From Arhodomonas sp052060015 (GTDB lineage Bacteria > Pseudomonadota > Gammaproteobacteria > Nitrococcales > Nitrococcaceae): a DNA stretch of 64,000 nucleotides. The stretch is taken from positions 372,001-436,000 of the forward strand of contig NZ_JBPODZ010000001.1 in assembly GCF_052060015.1 (NCBI RefSeq), read 5' to 3'. Below, one piece after another: positions 33,048 to 42,309 of this stretch. The notes beneath the pieces are model-generated. The model was not told where the DNA came from and did no database searches. It saw nothing but the letters and a program-made list of their open reading frames with translations. The translations under genes were made by a program, and so were the position numbers. The stretch's first letter is position 1; each line of letters starts with the position of its first letter.

Positions 33048-33986
33048 TCAATCGATGAATCGGGCCGGCTCGAGGGCCCGTCGATCGACGGACATGGAGA
33101 AGATATCCGGCCTAGCGTAGTGGCCGCAGACATCCAGCGAACGTCGAGCTCGGCGGGAAGCTTCCACGTCGATCTCCGCGTACACAATGCCCTTCTCCCG
33201 ATGCAGTGGCCCCGCCGTTATAGCGCCGGACGGCGCCACGACGACCGCGTCACCGGAGTTTATCCATTCCTCCGGCTCGAAGTAGGTATCCCGTTGCGGG
33301 AAATCCGCCGGTATGTCGCTTCCCTGAAGGGCGGTGGCCAGCGCTATGACCCAGCAACCGCCTTCCCTGGCGATATGCCGTGAGGTGGCGAGGCAAACTT
33401 CGCCGTTGTCCCATGTCGGTATGACCAGGACCTCCAGACCCTGGGCATACAGGGCATAGCGGGCCAGCGGCATGTAGCTCTCCCAGCAGATGAGGCAGCC
33501 GAGGCGCCCCGCCGGCGTGTCAACCGCCCTCAGTCCCGTCGCGTCTCCTGGGCCCCAGACCATGCGCTCCGGGTTGGTCGGTATGAGCTTCCGGTGGCGG
33601 TTTACTACCGCCCCATCCGGGCCAATCACGACCACCGTGTTGAACAGGGTCGTGCCGCTGAAGCGGCTGTCGATCTCGTTGATACCGACGACGACGGTCA
33701 CCCCATGCTCGGCCGCGGCATCCTGCAGGGGGTGGAGGTCATCGCCGGTCAGGTCCACCGCATTGTCGCGCAGTATTGCGTGGATCTCGCCGGACAGTGC
33801 CATGTCGCCCCCCGGCCGTAGCCGCCAGATCCAGGTCGGATAGCCGGGGATATACGCCTCGGGGAAAACGAGAAGTGATGCGCCGCCTTGTACCGCCTCG
33901 CGGATCAGTCCCACTGCCTTCGCAATGGTCTGTTCCCGGTCGAGCAGCACCGGGGGCGTCTGAATCGCTGCAACCATCGTGGTCAT
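33048..33986 (-). CDS. Nitrilase (carbon-nitrogen hydrolase family)
   Basis: 312 residues, cytosolic. The Glu-Lys-Cys triad is intact: Glu in LLVFPEAYIPGYPTWIWRL, Lys in VVNRHRKLIPTNPERMVWG and Cys in LGCLICWESYMPLARYALYA. This pattern belongs to the true nitrilase branch (nitrile to carboxylate plus ammonia), as distinct from amidases. The substrate cannot be read from the sequence. Divergent from the MFS gene and upstream of the ect genes on the same strand, but 423 bases away, so a shared transcript is unproven. Confidence 0.92.
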   Translation of the reverse strand: MTTMVAAIQTPPVLLDREQTIAKAVGLIREAVQGGASLLVFPEAYIPGYPTWIWRLRPGGDMALSGEIHAILRDNAVDLTGDDLHPLQDAAAEHGVTVVVGINEIDSRFSGTTLFNTVVVIGPDGAVVNRHRKLIPTNPERMVWGPGDATGLRAVDTPAGRLGCLICWESYMPLARYALYAQGLEVLVIPTWDNGEVCLATSRHIAREGGCWVIALATALQGSDIPADFPQRDTYFEPEEWINSGDAVVVAPSGAITAGPLHREKGIVYAEIDVEASRRARRSLDVCGHYARPDIFSMSVDRRALEPARFID

Positions 33987-34088
33987 TTTCTGTGCTTCCC
34001 TGACAGGATTGAAGCTATTGAGCGCTTAACGTCGCATGTGCTGAGGATCGAAAAGGGAAGCGCTCGGTGCGGCGGTCGCGAGGGCGGT

Positions 34089-34104
34089 GCAGGGTACTCC
34101 CTGC
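34089..34104. other. Short inverted repeat between nitrilase and MFS genes
   Basis: GCAGGG-TACT-CCCTGC, a perfect 6-bp stem with a 4-base loop in the 193-base divergent gap. It could be an operator or leader structure. Confidence 0.3.
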
Positions 34105-34138
34105 GGCGGTCGTCGATGTCGAGTGGATCCGATTACAG

Positions 34139-34144
34139 TATAGT
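34139..34144 (+). promoter_or_regulatory. Candidate -10 for the MFS gene
   Basis: TATAGT lies 35 bases before the ATG in a locally AT-rich stretch (GATTACAGTATAGT). Only a poor -35 (ATGTCG at 34116-34121, 17-base spacing) is seen. Confidence 0.35.
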
Positions 34145-34179
34145 CCGCCCCGAGAGCCCCGGTACGATCCATCCTTGGC

Positions 34180-35481
34180 ATGCTGAAAACCATTACCCCG
34201 TTCATCGCCCTGTTCGTCTCCTTCGGTCTGCTGCTCACCGGTGGCGGGCTGCTGGGTACGCTCGTCGGCGTGCGCATGACCATGGAATGGTTCCCGACCC
34301 AGGTCATCGGCCTGGTGGCGGCGTGCTATTCGGTGGGCTTCGTGCTCGCCACCCGGGTCTGTGGCCGGTTGATCGCCCGGGTCGGCCATATCCGCGCCTT
34401 CGCGGCCTTTGCGGTGATCGGCGCCATCAGCACCCTGGCCTATCCGATCTTCATTGAGCCGGCCGTGTGGGGGGCGATGCGCCTGGTCTACGGCTTCTCC
34501 ATCGCCGGGCTGTACATGGTTACCGAGAGCTGGCTCAACGACCGCACGCCGCGGGAATACCGGGGCCAGGTCTTCGGGTTCTATAGCGTGGTCACCTATG
34601 TCGGTCTCGGCGGTGGCCAGTTCCTGCTCATGTTCGCCGATCCCGGCGGCTTCGAGCTGTTCAGCCTGTCCGCCGCCCTCATCGGTCTCGCCCTGGTCCC
34701 GGTGACCGTGACCCGCACCTCCTCGCCGGAGCTCCGCGAGATCGCCGCCATCGGACTGCGCGAGCTCTACCGCGCCTCCCCGCTCGGGCTAATGGCCTCG
34801 GCGGCGGCCGGGCTGATCAACGGCGCGTTCCTGGGCATGGGGCCGGTGTACGCCCGCGGTGCCGGCTTCAGCTCCTCCATGATCGCCATACTCATGGGGC
34901 TGACCATTGTCGGTGGCTTCCTGCTGCAGTACCCCATCGGGCGGCTCTCCGACCTCTACAACCGCCGGGACGTGATCGCCACCGTGTCGGCGGCTGTTGC
35001 CGTGGCCAGCTTTGGCATGGTGTTCCTTACCGGGGTGAGCGCGCTGGCGGTCGTGATCATGGCCATGCTCTGGGGCGGGTTGGCCTTCACCATCTATCCG
35101 CTATCGGTATCGCTGACCAACGATTTCGTCGATGCCTCCCAGCTCCTCGGTGCCAGCGCCGGGCTGCTCCTGGTCCATGGCGTGGGCATGATCGTGGGGC
35201 CGGTGCTGACCTCCCAGCTCATGGGTCTGATCGGGCCGACGGGGCTCTTCTGGGCCCTGGGGGTGACGGCGATGGCGCTGGCGGCCTATGCCCTGGTGCG
35301 CCAGCGTGTCGGTCCGCCGCTGTCGGTCCGGGAGGCCTCCAGCTACCAGATGGGGCCAAGCAGCAGCCCGTATACGGGGACCTTTGATCCCTATGCGGAG
35401 AATGTGCAGCTGGAGTTCGATTTCGAGGCCGCGGAGGCGCCGCCCGCGGCGACGGTAAGGGGGGAGGAGACGCCGCAATGA
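34180..35481 (+). CDS. MFS transporter, YcaD-like
   Basis: 433 residues with about twelve membrane segments. The start MLKTITPFIALFVSFGLLLT and the loops RVCGRLIARVGHIRAF and YPIGRLSDLYNRRDVIA (motif A in each half) place it in the major facilitator family. It most resembles the YcaD/UMF subgroup. The substrate is unknown. The last 60 residues are a hydrophilic acidic tail. The ATG of tsaB overlaps its stop (ATGA). Confidence 0.88.
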   Translation: MLKTITPFIALFVSFGLLLTGGGLLGTLVGVRMTMEWFPTQVIGLVAACYSVGFVLATRVCGRLIARVGHIRAFAAFAVIGAISTLAYPIFIEPAVWGAMRLVYGFSIAGLYMVTESWLNDRTPREYRGQVFGFYSVVTYVGLGGGQFLLMFADPGGFELFSLSAALIGLALVPVTVTRTSSPELREIAAIGLRELYRASPLGLMASAAAGLINGAFLGMGPVYARGAGFSSSMIAILMGLTIVGGFLLQYPIGRLSDLYNRRDVIATVSAAVAVASFGMVFLTGVSALAVVIMAMLWGGLAFTIYPLSVSLTNDFVDASQLLGASAGLLLVHGVGMIVGPVLTSQLMGLIGPTGLFWALGVTAMALAAYALVRQRVGPPLSVREASSYQMGPSSSPYTGTFDPYAENVQLEFDFEAAEAPPAATVRGEETPQ

Positions 35482-36152
35482 ACCGCCTGCTGGCGATCGA
35501 TACCACCACCGAGGCGTGCTCGGTGGCATTAGCGACGGACGCCGGGACCGTCGCCCGCTCCGCCACCGCGGGACACCGGCACTCGGGCATGGTCCTCGCC
35601 ATGGTGGAGGAGGTCCTCGCCGAGGCGGATTACCGTCTGGCCACGCTGTCCGCCATCGCCTGTTGCCGCGGGCCGGGTTCATTCACCGGCGTGCGTATCT
35701 CGGTCGGTGTGGCCCAGGGGCTTGCGCTCGGCGCGGGGCTGGGCGTGATCCCGGTATCGACACTGGCCACGGTCGCCCGCGGCGCTTGCCGTGAGCACGG
35801 CGTGGAACGTGTGGCCGTGGCCATGGATGCGCGCATGGGGGAGGTGTACTGGGGTTGTTTCTGGTGGAGTGGCCAATGCCTCGTCCCTGCCGCGGCGGAG
35901 CGGGTCTGTCAGCCCGGCATGGTATCACTGCCGGGGGAGGGGGCAGTCTGGCATGGTACCGGCACCGGATTCAGCGCCCATGGTGAGGAACTTGGTGGCA
36001 TCCTCGGTGAGCGGCTCGTCGGGACCGATCCCGGTCGGCTGCCCGATGCCGTGGACTGCCTGGCCCTGGCCCGGGAGGCCGGAACGGCACCCGTGTCGCC
36101 GGAGGCGGTGATTCCGGCCTATCTGCGTGATCGTGTCGCCGGGGGGCCTTGA
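35478..36152 (+). CDS. tsaB: tRNA t6A37 biosynthesis protein TsaB
   Basis: Partner of TsaD and TsaE in adding threonylcarbamoyl to A37 of tRNAs. It has 224 residues with an ASKHA fold. Key segments are LLAIDTTTEACSVAL, RGPGSFTGVRISVGVAQGLA and VAVDARMGEVYWG-like (AVAMDARMGEVYWGCFW). Coupled to the MFS gene by a 4-base overlap. The hsp20 sigma-32 promoter starts within its stop region. Confidence 0.95.
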   Translation: MNRLLAIDTTTEACSVALATDAGTVARSATAGHRHSGMVLAMVEEVLAEADYRLATLSAIACCRGPGSFTGVRISVGVAQGLALGAGLGVIPVSTLATVARGACREHGVERVAVAMDARMGEVYWGCFWWSGQCLVPAAAERVCQPGMVSLPGEGAVWHGTGTGFSAHGEELGGILGERLVGTDPGRLPDAVDCLALAREAGTAPVSPEAVIPAYLRDRVAGGP

Positions 36153-36175
36153 ACGGTAACGGGAGATCCCCATAT
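36148..36175 (+). promoter_or_regulatory. Sigma-32 heat-shock promoter for hsp20
   Basis: CTTGAA (36148-36153) and CCCCATAT (36168-36175) are separated by 14 bases. This is an almost perfect match to the E. coli RpoH consensus. The -35 element overlaps the tsaB stop codon. The hsp20 start is 68 bases downstream of the -10 region. Confidence 0.85.
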
Positions 36176-36242
36176 TCCGGAATGAGTCGACGTAAATGGT
36201 ACGCGACAAGAGTGTTCCACGATTCAAAGGGAGGTGATCGCT

Positions 36243-36689
36243 ATGGATATGACCCGTTATCGTCCGGGCCGCAGCCCTTCCACACTCAGCGACGAATTCA
36301 ACCGACTGTTCGAGTCCCCGCTCATGGACCTCGCCCGGGACTTCTCCACCGTGGAGACCAGCCAGTGGGTCCCGGCGGTGGATATCCGCGAGGAGAAGGA
36401 CAAGTTCGTGGTCGAGGCGGATATCCCCGGCGTGAAGCCCGAGGATATCGAGGTGACCATGGAGAACGGGGTCCTCTCCATCCGCGGTGAGCGTAGCAGC
36501 GAGACCACCAGCGATGAGGGTGGCGTTCGTCGCCGGGAGCGTTCCCACGGCGTGTTCTATCGGCGCTTCGCGCTGCCGGACAGCGCGGACCCGGAGAACA
36601 TCCGCGCCCGTGGTGATCAGGGGGTGCTGCACATCGACATCGGCAAGCGAGACGCCGCCGTTTCCCGCCGTATCCCGGTGGAGCAGTAA
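36243..36689 (+). CDS. Small heat-shock protein Hsp20
   Basis: ATP-independent holdase chaperone. It has 148 residues. The ATG at 36243 is preceded 8 bases upstream by AAGGGAGG; the GTG at 36234 lies within this ribosome site and is unlikely to be the start. The alpha-crystallin domain spans about 40-135 (PAVDIREEKDKFVVEADIPG, VTMENGVLSIRGER, GVFYRRFALPD). The C-terminal ISRRIPVEQ contains an I-x-I/V-like tail. Controlled by the sigma-32 site upstream. Confidence 0.94.
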   Translation: MDMTRYRPGRSPSTLSDEFNRLFESPLMDLARDFSTVETSQWVPAVDIREEKDKFVVEADIPGVKPEDIEVTMENGVLSIRGERSSETTSDEGGVRRRERSHGVFYRRFALPDSADPENIRARGDQGVLHIDIGKRDAAVSRRIPVEQ

Positions 36690-36723
36690 CGGCGGCGGGC
36701 AACATCCCGGTCCTAGCACCCGT

Positions 36724-36748
36724 GGGGCGGCGCGATCAGCGCTGCCCC
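36724..36748 (+). terminator. Hairpin terminator after hsp20, overlapping the end of uvrA
   Basis: GGGGCGGCGC (36724-36733) pairs with GCGCTGCCCC (36739-36748) with one G-T wobble and a 5-base loop, followed by GTTCGTTT. It covers the stop codon of the convergent uvrA-family gene. Confidence 0.5.
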
Positions 36749-39700
36749 GTTCGTTTGCCTGCCTCCCCCGCCGCGGGGCCGGCCCGGCGTTCATCGAGGA
36801 ACTCCCGGAGGATCTGGCCAGTGGGGGTCTTCGCATCGGCCACCGCCTCCGGCGTGCCACTGGCGACCAATCGTCCCCCTGCCTCGCCGCCCTCCGGTCC
36901 GAGGTCCAGGATCCAGTCCGCCTCGGCGATGATGTCCAGGTTGTGCTCGATGACCACCACCGTGTGCCCGGCATCGACGAGTCGGTGGAACACCCCGATG
37001 AGCTTCTCCACGTCCGCCATGTGCAGCCCGACAGTGGGCTCGTCGAGCAGGTAGAGGGTATGGGGCGGGCGCCTCCGGGGGCTCCCCGAGCCGGCCTTGG
37101 CCAGCTCGGTGACCAGCTTCAGCCGTTGGGCCTCGCCGCCGGAGAGGGTGGGGCTGGGCTGGCCCAGGGTCAGATAGCCCAGGCCCGTGTCCTGGAGCAG
37201 GCGCAGGGTGTGGTGCACCTTCCGGTGGGCGGCGAAGAACTCCACCGCCTCATCCACGCTCATGGCGAGGACGTCACCCGCGGAGTGCCCGCGCCAGGTC
37301 ACGGCCAGGGTCTCCGGCGTGAATCGCAGGCCGTGACAGACCTCGCAGGGCGTGGTGACGTCCGGCAGGAAGCTCATCTCGATCCGGCGCATCCCCTGGC
37401 CGTCGCAGCCCCCACAGCGGCCCTCCGGCGTGTTGAAGGAGAACCGCCCCGGGCCGTAGCCGCGAATCCGCGCCTCCTCGGTCTGGGCGAACAGGCGTCG
37501 GATCTCGTCCCAGATGCCGACATAGGTCGCCGGGCACGAGCGGGGGGTCTTGCCGATGGGCGTCTGGTCCACTTCCAGTACCCGGCCGACCGCCGCCCAG
37601 CCCTCGACGGCCTGGCATCCCCGTAGGGCTTCCCCGGCCCCGGACGCTCCGCCGAGCAGGCGGCGCAGGTCCGAGAGGAGGACGTCGCGCACCAGGGTGG
37701 ACTTGCCGGAGCCGGATACGCCGCTGACCACCGTGAGCCGTGACAGCGGGATACGGGCATCGACGTAGCGGAGGTTATGGCGGTGGGCCCCGACGATCCG
37801 GAGCGCCTCGGCGCCGGTACTGTCCCGCCGGTGGCTCGCCAAGGGATGGTGCAGGGGGTTGGCGAGGCAGCGGCCAGTCACGGAGTCGGGGTTGGCGAGG
37901 AGCTCCCCGGGCGTGCCGGCCGCGACGACGCGCCCGCCATGAACCCCCGCCCCGGGGCCGAGGTCAATCACGTGCTCCGCGCGGCGTATCGTTTCCTCGT
38001 CGTGCTCCACCACCACGATGGTGTTGCCCTTGCCCTCCAGGCGGGCAAGGGTGTCGAGGAGCATGCGGTTGTCCCGCGGGTGGAGGCCGATCGTGGGTTC
38101 GTCGAGGATGTAGCACACACCCTGGAGATTGGAGCCGAGCTGTGCGGCGAGGCGGATGCGTTGGGCCTCGCCGCCGGACAGCGTCGGCGCGCTACGGTCC
38201 AGGGTGAGATAGCCGAGCCCGACCTCCGCGAGGAAGCGAAGCCGGTTTTGGATCTCCGGCAGGATATCCCGGGCGATGGTGGCACCCCGTTCGCCCAGCT
38301 CCAGGCTCCGGAAACGCTCCCCGGCGGCGTCTACGGTTTCGGCGCTGAGCTCGCTGATCCCATATCCCGCCAGGCGAACGGCGCGGGCGACGGCGTTGAG
38401 CCGGCTGCCGCCGCAATCCGGGCACAGGCGCGCCTCCTCCGCCTCGCTGTTTCGCCAGGTGGACTCCTCGCCGGTCTGCTCCGCGTCGAAGCCGGGCAGG
38501 ACCTCGCCGGTACCGAAACACCTCGGGCACCACCCGTGCTTGGAGTTGTAGGAGAACAACCTTGGGTCCAGGGGCGCGAAGCTCTGCCCGCAGCCGGGGC
38601 AGGCGCGGCGCGTGGAGACCAGCCGCTCGTCGCCGTTGTGGACGATGCGCGCGGTCCCGCCGCCATAGGCGAGCGCGTCCTCCAGGGCCTCGCGCAGGGC
38701 GGATTCCCGGGCGGGATCCGCGGTGAGCTCCGCGATCGGCAGATCGATGTCGTGCTCCTGGTAACGGTCCAGGCGTTGCCAGTCGGTGGTCGGGCGGTCC
38801 TCGCCGTCCACCCGCAGCCACTCGTGGCCCCTGCCGGCGGCCCATCGGGCGAGCTCGTTATAGTAGCCCTTGCGCGCGATGACCAGCGGTGCGAGCAGGC
38901 GGATACGCGTGCCGCGGTGCTCGGCGAGCAGCTGGGCGGTGATGGCCCCGGGGGTTTGCTCGCGGATCGGCAGATCGCAGTCCGGGCAGTACTGGGTGCC
39001 GAGCTTGACGAACAGCAGCCGGAGGAAGTGGTGGATCTCCGTCATGGTGGCCACGGTGCTCTTGCGGCCGCCCCGGCTGGTGCGCTGCTCAATGGCCACC
39101 GTGGGCGGGATCCCGGAAATGGCGTCCACGTCCGGGCGCGAGGCCGGCTGGACGAACTGCCGGGCATAGGCATTGAGGGATTCCAGGTAACGGCGTTGGC
39201 CCTCGTTGAATAGGATGTCGAAGGCCACCGTGGACTTCCCCGACCCCGAAATGCCGGTGATCACCGTCAGGCGGTCGCGGGGGATGTCGACGTCGATGCC
39301 GCGCAGATTGTGTTCCCGGGCGTGTTGGATGTGGATGGCCGCCGGGCTCCGTGGTGCCGGCGGCGACTCGCGAACCACGGTGCTGGGCTCCGGCATCAGG
39401 GTGTACGGCCCCTGACGATGCCCTCGGAGGGCGGTGGCGGTGTGGCCTGCCCCATGTGCGCGCAGCGACGCTGGTGTGCCGCTCGCCACCAGGGTCCCGC
39501 CCCGGTCACCGCCCTCGGGACCGAGATCGATGATCCAGTCGGCGGCGGCCATGACGTCCAGGTTGTGCTCGATGACCACCAACGTGTGGCCCTCTGCGAG
39601 CAGCCGGCGGAACGCCCCGAGCAGGACGGCGATATCGTGGAAGTGCAGCCCGGTGGTCGGCTCGTCGAGGAGCAACAGCAGTCGCTCGCCGCGCTCGCGC

Positions 39701-42285
39701 CCGGCGTTTCGGGCCAGGTGGCCGGCGAGCTTGAGCCGTTGGGATTCGCCCCCGGAGAGGGTGGGCACCGGCTGGCCGAGACGCAGGTAACCGAGCCCAA
39801 CGTCGGTTAGCGGCGCAAGGCCACGGAGGATCTCGGGCTGGTCCGCGAAGAACCCCAGGGCCTCGGTGACGGTCATCTCGAGGACCTCGGCGATGGAACA
39901 GGGTGGCCCTGTGCCTTGGCCCGCCGGGGCGACGGTGACCTCGAGGACCTCGGGTCGGTAGCGGCGACCGTCGCAATCCGGGCAGCGCAGGTAGACGTCG
40001 GAGAGGAACTGCATCTCCACGTGCTCGAAGCCGTTACCGCCGCAGGTGGGGCAGCGCCCGGCACCGGAATTAAAGCTGAATGTCCCCTTGGTATAACCGC
40101 GCTCCCGGGCCAAAGGTTGCGCGGCGAAGAGCTTGCGTATGCCCTCGAAGGCGCCGACGTAACTCGCTGGATTGGAGCGCGTCGTGCGCCCGATAGGGGC
40201 CTGGTCCACCAGCACCACATCGTCGAGGATGCCGTCGCCCAGGATCTCGTCGTGTTCCCCCGGCACGTCCACGGGATGTCCGCGTCGCTTGCGCAAGCCC
40301 CGGTAGAGAACGTCGTTCATGAGCGTGGACTTCCCGGAGCCGGAGACGCCCGTGAGCACGGTCATCCGCCCATGAGGGAAGGCGACGTTCAGGTCGCGCA
40401 GGTTGTTGGCGCGGGCGCCTCGCACCGTCAACCATTCGGTGGCCGCCGTGGGCTGATCGGCGTCGGCCCCCCCCACCGTGCGACGGCCTTGGAGGTAGTC
40501 CGCCGTCAGCGATGCCGTGGCGCTGGCCAGCTCCCGCGGCGAACCCTGGAAGACGATGCGGCCACCGCGTTCGCCGGGACCCGGGCCGATGTCGATGATG
40601 CGGTCCGCGGCGGCCATCACCTGGGGGTCGTGCTCCACCACCAGCAGGGAGTTACCGGCGTCCCGGAGCCGTTGCATCACGGCGATGATCCGTTCCATGT
40701 CCCGGGGGTGCAGGCCGATGCTGGGTTCGTCGAGCACGAACAGGGTATTGACCAGGGAGGTGCCGAGGGCAGTGGTCAGGTTGATGCGCTGTACCTCGCC
40801 GCCGGAGAGGGTGCGGGACTGGCGGTCCAGGGTCAGGTAGCCCAGCCCCACCTCATTGAGGTAGCGGAGACGACCGCCGATGCCCTCGAGCAGGACCTGT
40901 GCCGCATCGTCCAGGGGCGCGGGCAGCGCAACGGCCTCGAAGAACGCCCGGGTGCGCTCCAGGGGCAGGCGCAGCAGGTCATGGATGCATAGGCCGGGCA
41001 GGGTGGCAAGGCGTTCCGCCGGCAGCGTGGCGCCCTCGGGGCGAAAGCGTTGCTCCGGTGCCAGGGCCGCGTCCGCAGTCTCCCGATCACCGAGTCGCCA
41101 GGCCAGGGCCTCCGGCTTGAGGCGGGCCCCATGGCAGCGCGGGCAGAGGTCGTAGCTGCGGTAGCGCGACAGCAGCACCCGCACGTGCATCTTGTAGGAG
41201 CGCGATTCGAGCCACTCGAAGTAACGCCGGACCCCGTACCAGGTGTCCGGTTGGTCCCAGTCCCCCTCGCCCTCGATCACCCACCGGCGGTCCGCCTCGT
41301 CGAGTTCCTGCCAGGGGACGTCCGTCGGTACGCCGCGCCGGCGCGCATAGGCCAGCAGATCGGATTGGCACTCCGCCGACTGCCCGGACTGCCATGGCCG
41401 GATGGCGCCCTCGGCCAGGCTGAGGCGGGGGTCGGGGATCACTAGGTCGTAATCGATGCCCATGACCCGGCCGAAGCCGCGGCAGTGCTCACAGGCCCCC
41501 ATGGGGGAGTTGAAGGAGAACAGGTTGGGCTCAGGGTCCCGATAATGGCGGTCGCAGTCGGGGCAGTGCAGGGCGGAGGAGAACCGGTATTGGGCCCGCA
41601 CTGTATGCGTATCGTCCAGGATGTCGGCGCGCATGTGGCCGCGGCCGTGCCTCAGCGCGACCTCTGCGGCCTCCACCAGCCGGCCGCGGCGTGACTCCTC
41701 CAGACGCAAGCGGTCTTGGATCACTTCGAAGCCGTCGGTGGTGGCCTCGATCCGGGTATAGCCTTGGCGCTGGAGCAGCGAGCGGACCTCGTCGGCGCCG
41801 AACCCCTCGGGCACGGAGACGGTAAAACGGATCACCGCCCGTTCCCCCGGTGCCTGGTGGAGCAGTTGCTCGGCGATGCCCGGCGGGCTGTCCCGGCGCA
41901 CGCGCCGGCCGCAGCCCAGGCAGTAGAGTTCCGCGGCGCGGGCATAGAGGAGCTTCAGGTGGTCGTTCAGCTCGGTCATGGTGCCCACGGTGGAGCGCGA
42001 TGTTCGCACCGGATTGGTCTGATCGATGGCGATGGCCGGGGGGATGCCGTCGATGCGGTCCGCGGCCGGCTTGTCCATGCGGTCGAGAAACTGGCGCGCA
42101 TACGGGGAGAAGGTCTCGACGTAGCGGCGCTGGCCCTCGGAGTAGACCGTGTCGAAGGCGAGCGAGGATTTACCGGACCCGGAGACCCCGGTAATCACCA
42201 CCAACTCCCCCAGCGGGATGTCGAGGTCCAGGCCACGCAGGTTGTTCTGGCGTGCACCACGAATGCGGATGCGCTCGTCGCTCAA
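36736..42285 (-). CDS. uvrA: Double-length UvrA-family protein (two UvrA units fused)
   Basis: 1849 residues, about twice the ~940 of normal UvrA. Four ABC ATPase sites are visible: Walker A (G-V/I-SGSGKS) near residues 35, 645, 1010 and 1520. There are four LSGGE signatures (LSGGEVQRINL, LSGGESQRLKL, LSGGEAQRIRL, LSGGEAQRLKL), each followed by a Walker B DEP. UvrA zinc modules occur in both halves (CPTCGGNGFEHVE; CPRCFGTG; CGGCDGQGMRRIE). No frameshift or degeneration is seen, so all sites may work. Canonical UvrA starts nucleotide excision repair with UvrB. Double forms have been grouped as a separate UvrA class whose role is less clear. Whether a normal uvrA exists elsewhere cannot be seen here. 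Confidence 0.92.
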   Translation of the reverse strand: MSDERIRIRGARQNNLRGLDLDIPLGELVVITGVSGSGKSSLAFDTVYSEGQRRYVETFSPYARQFLDRMDKPAADRIDGIPPAIAIDQTNPVRTSRSTVGTMTELNDHLKLLYARAAELYCLGCGRRVRRDSPPGIAEQLLHQAPGERAVIRFTVSVPEGFGADEVRSLLQRQGYTRIEATTDGFEVIQDRLRLEESRRGRLVEAAEVALRHGRGHMRADILDDTHTVRAQYRFSSALHCPDCDRHYRDPEPNLFSFNSPMGACEHCRGFGRVMGIDYDLVIPDPRLSLAEGAIRPWQSGQSAECQSDLLAYARRRGVPTDVPWQELDEADRRWVIEGEGDWDQPDTWYGVRRYFEWLESRSYKMHVRVLLSRYRSYDLCPRCHGARLKPEALAWRLGDRETADAALAPEQRFRPEGATLPAERLATLPGLCIHDLLRLPLERTRAFFEAVALPAPLDDAAQVLLEGIGGRLRYLNEVGLGYLTLDRQSRTLSGGEVQRINLTTALGTSLVNTLFVLDEPSIGLHPRDMERIIAVMQRLRDAGNSLLVVEHDPQVMAAADRIIDIGPGPGERGGRIVFQGSPRELASATASLTADYLQGRRTVGGADADQPTAATEWLTVRGARANNLRDLNVAFPHGRMTVLTGVSGSGKSTLMNDVLYRGLRKRRGHPVDVPGEHDEILGDGILDDVVLVDQAPIGRTTRSNPASYVGAFEGIRKLFAAQPLARERGYTKGTFSFNSGAGRCPTCGGNGFEHVEMQFLSDVYLRCPDCDGRRYRPEVLEVTVAPAGQGTGPPCSIAEVLEMTVTEALGFFADQPEILRGLAPLTDVGLGYLRLGQPVPTLSGGESQRLKLAGHLARNAGRERGERLLLLLDEPTTGLHFHDIAVLLGAFRRLLAEGHTLVVIEHNLDVMAAADWIIDLGPEGGDRGGTLVASGTPASLRAHGAGHTATALRGHRQGPYTLMPEPSTVVRESPPAPRSPAAIHIQHAREHNLRGIDVDIPRDRLTVITGISGSGKSTVAFDILFNEGQRRYLESLNAYARQFVQPASRPDVDAISGIPPTVAIEQRTSRGGRKSTVATMTEIHHFLRLLFVKLGTQYCPDCDLPIREQTPGAITAQLLAEHRGTRIRLLAPLVIARKGYYNELARWAAGRGHEWLRVDGEDRPTTDWQRLDRYQEHDIDLPIAELTADPARESALREALEDALAYGGGTARIVHNGDERLVSTRRACPGCGQSFAPLDPRLFSYNSKHGWCPRCFGTGEVLPGFDAEQTGEESTWRNSEAEEARLCPDCGGSRLNAVARAVRLAGYGISELSAETVDAAGERFRSLELGERGATIARDILPEIQNRLRFLAEVGLGYLTLDRSAPTLSGGEAQRIRLAAQLGSNLQGVCYILDEPTIGLHPRDNRMLLDTLARLEGKGNTIVVVEHDEETIRRAEHVIDLGPGAGVHGGRVVAAGTPGELLANPDSVTGRCLANPLHHPLASHRRDSTGAEALRIVGAHRHNLRYVDARIPLSRLTVVSGVSGSGKSTLVRDVLLSDLRRLLGGASGAGEALRGCQAVEGWAAVGRVLEVDQTPIGKTPRSCPATYVGIWDEIRRLFAQTEEARIRGYGPGRFSFNTPEGRCGGCDGQGMRRIEMSFLPDVTTPCEVCHGLRFTPETLAVTWRGHSAGDVLAMSVDEAVEFFAAHRKVHHTLRLLQDTGLGYLTLGQPSPTLSGGEAQRLKLVTELAKAGSGSPRRRPPHTLYLLDEPTVGLHMADVEKLIGVFHRLVDAGHTVVVIEHNLDIIAEADWILDLGPEGGEAGGRLVASGTPEAVADAKTPTGQILREFLDERRAGPAAGEAGKRTGQR

Positions 42286-42309
42286 GATGTCGGTCTCCAG
42301 GGTTGGCGG

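Noticed and set aside
37777..39213. 478-codon open frame on the + strand inside the double uvrA
   Set aside because: Antisense to the UvrA-family gene, which has complete ATPase motifs on both sides of it.
36736..42285. Possible misassembly or two adjacent uvrA genes
   Set aside because: The frame is continuous from start to stop, and the two halves differ in sequence throughout, so a duplicated assembly block is unlikely.
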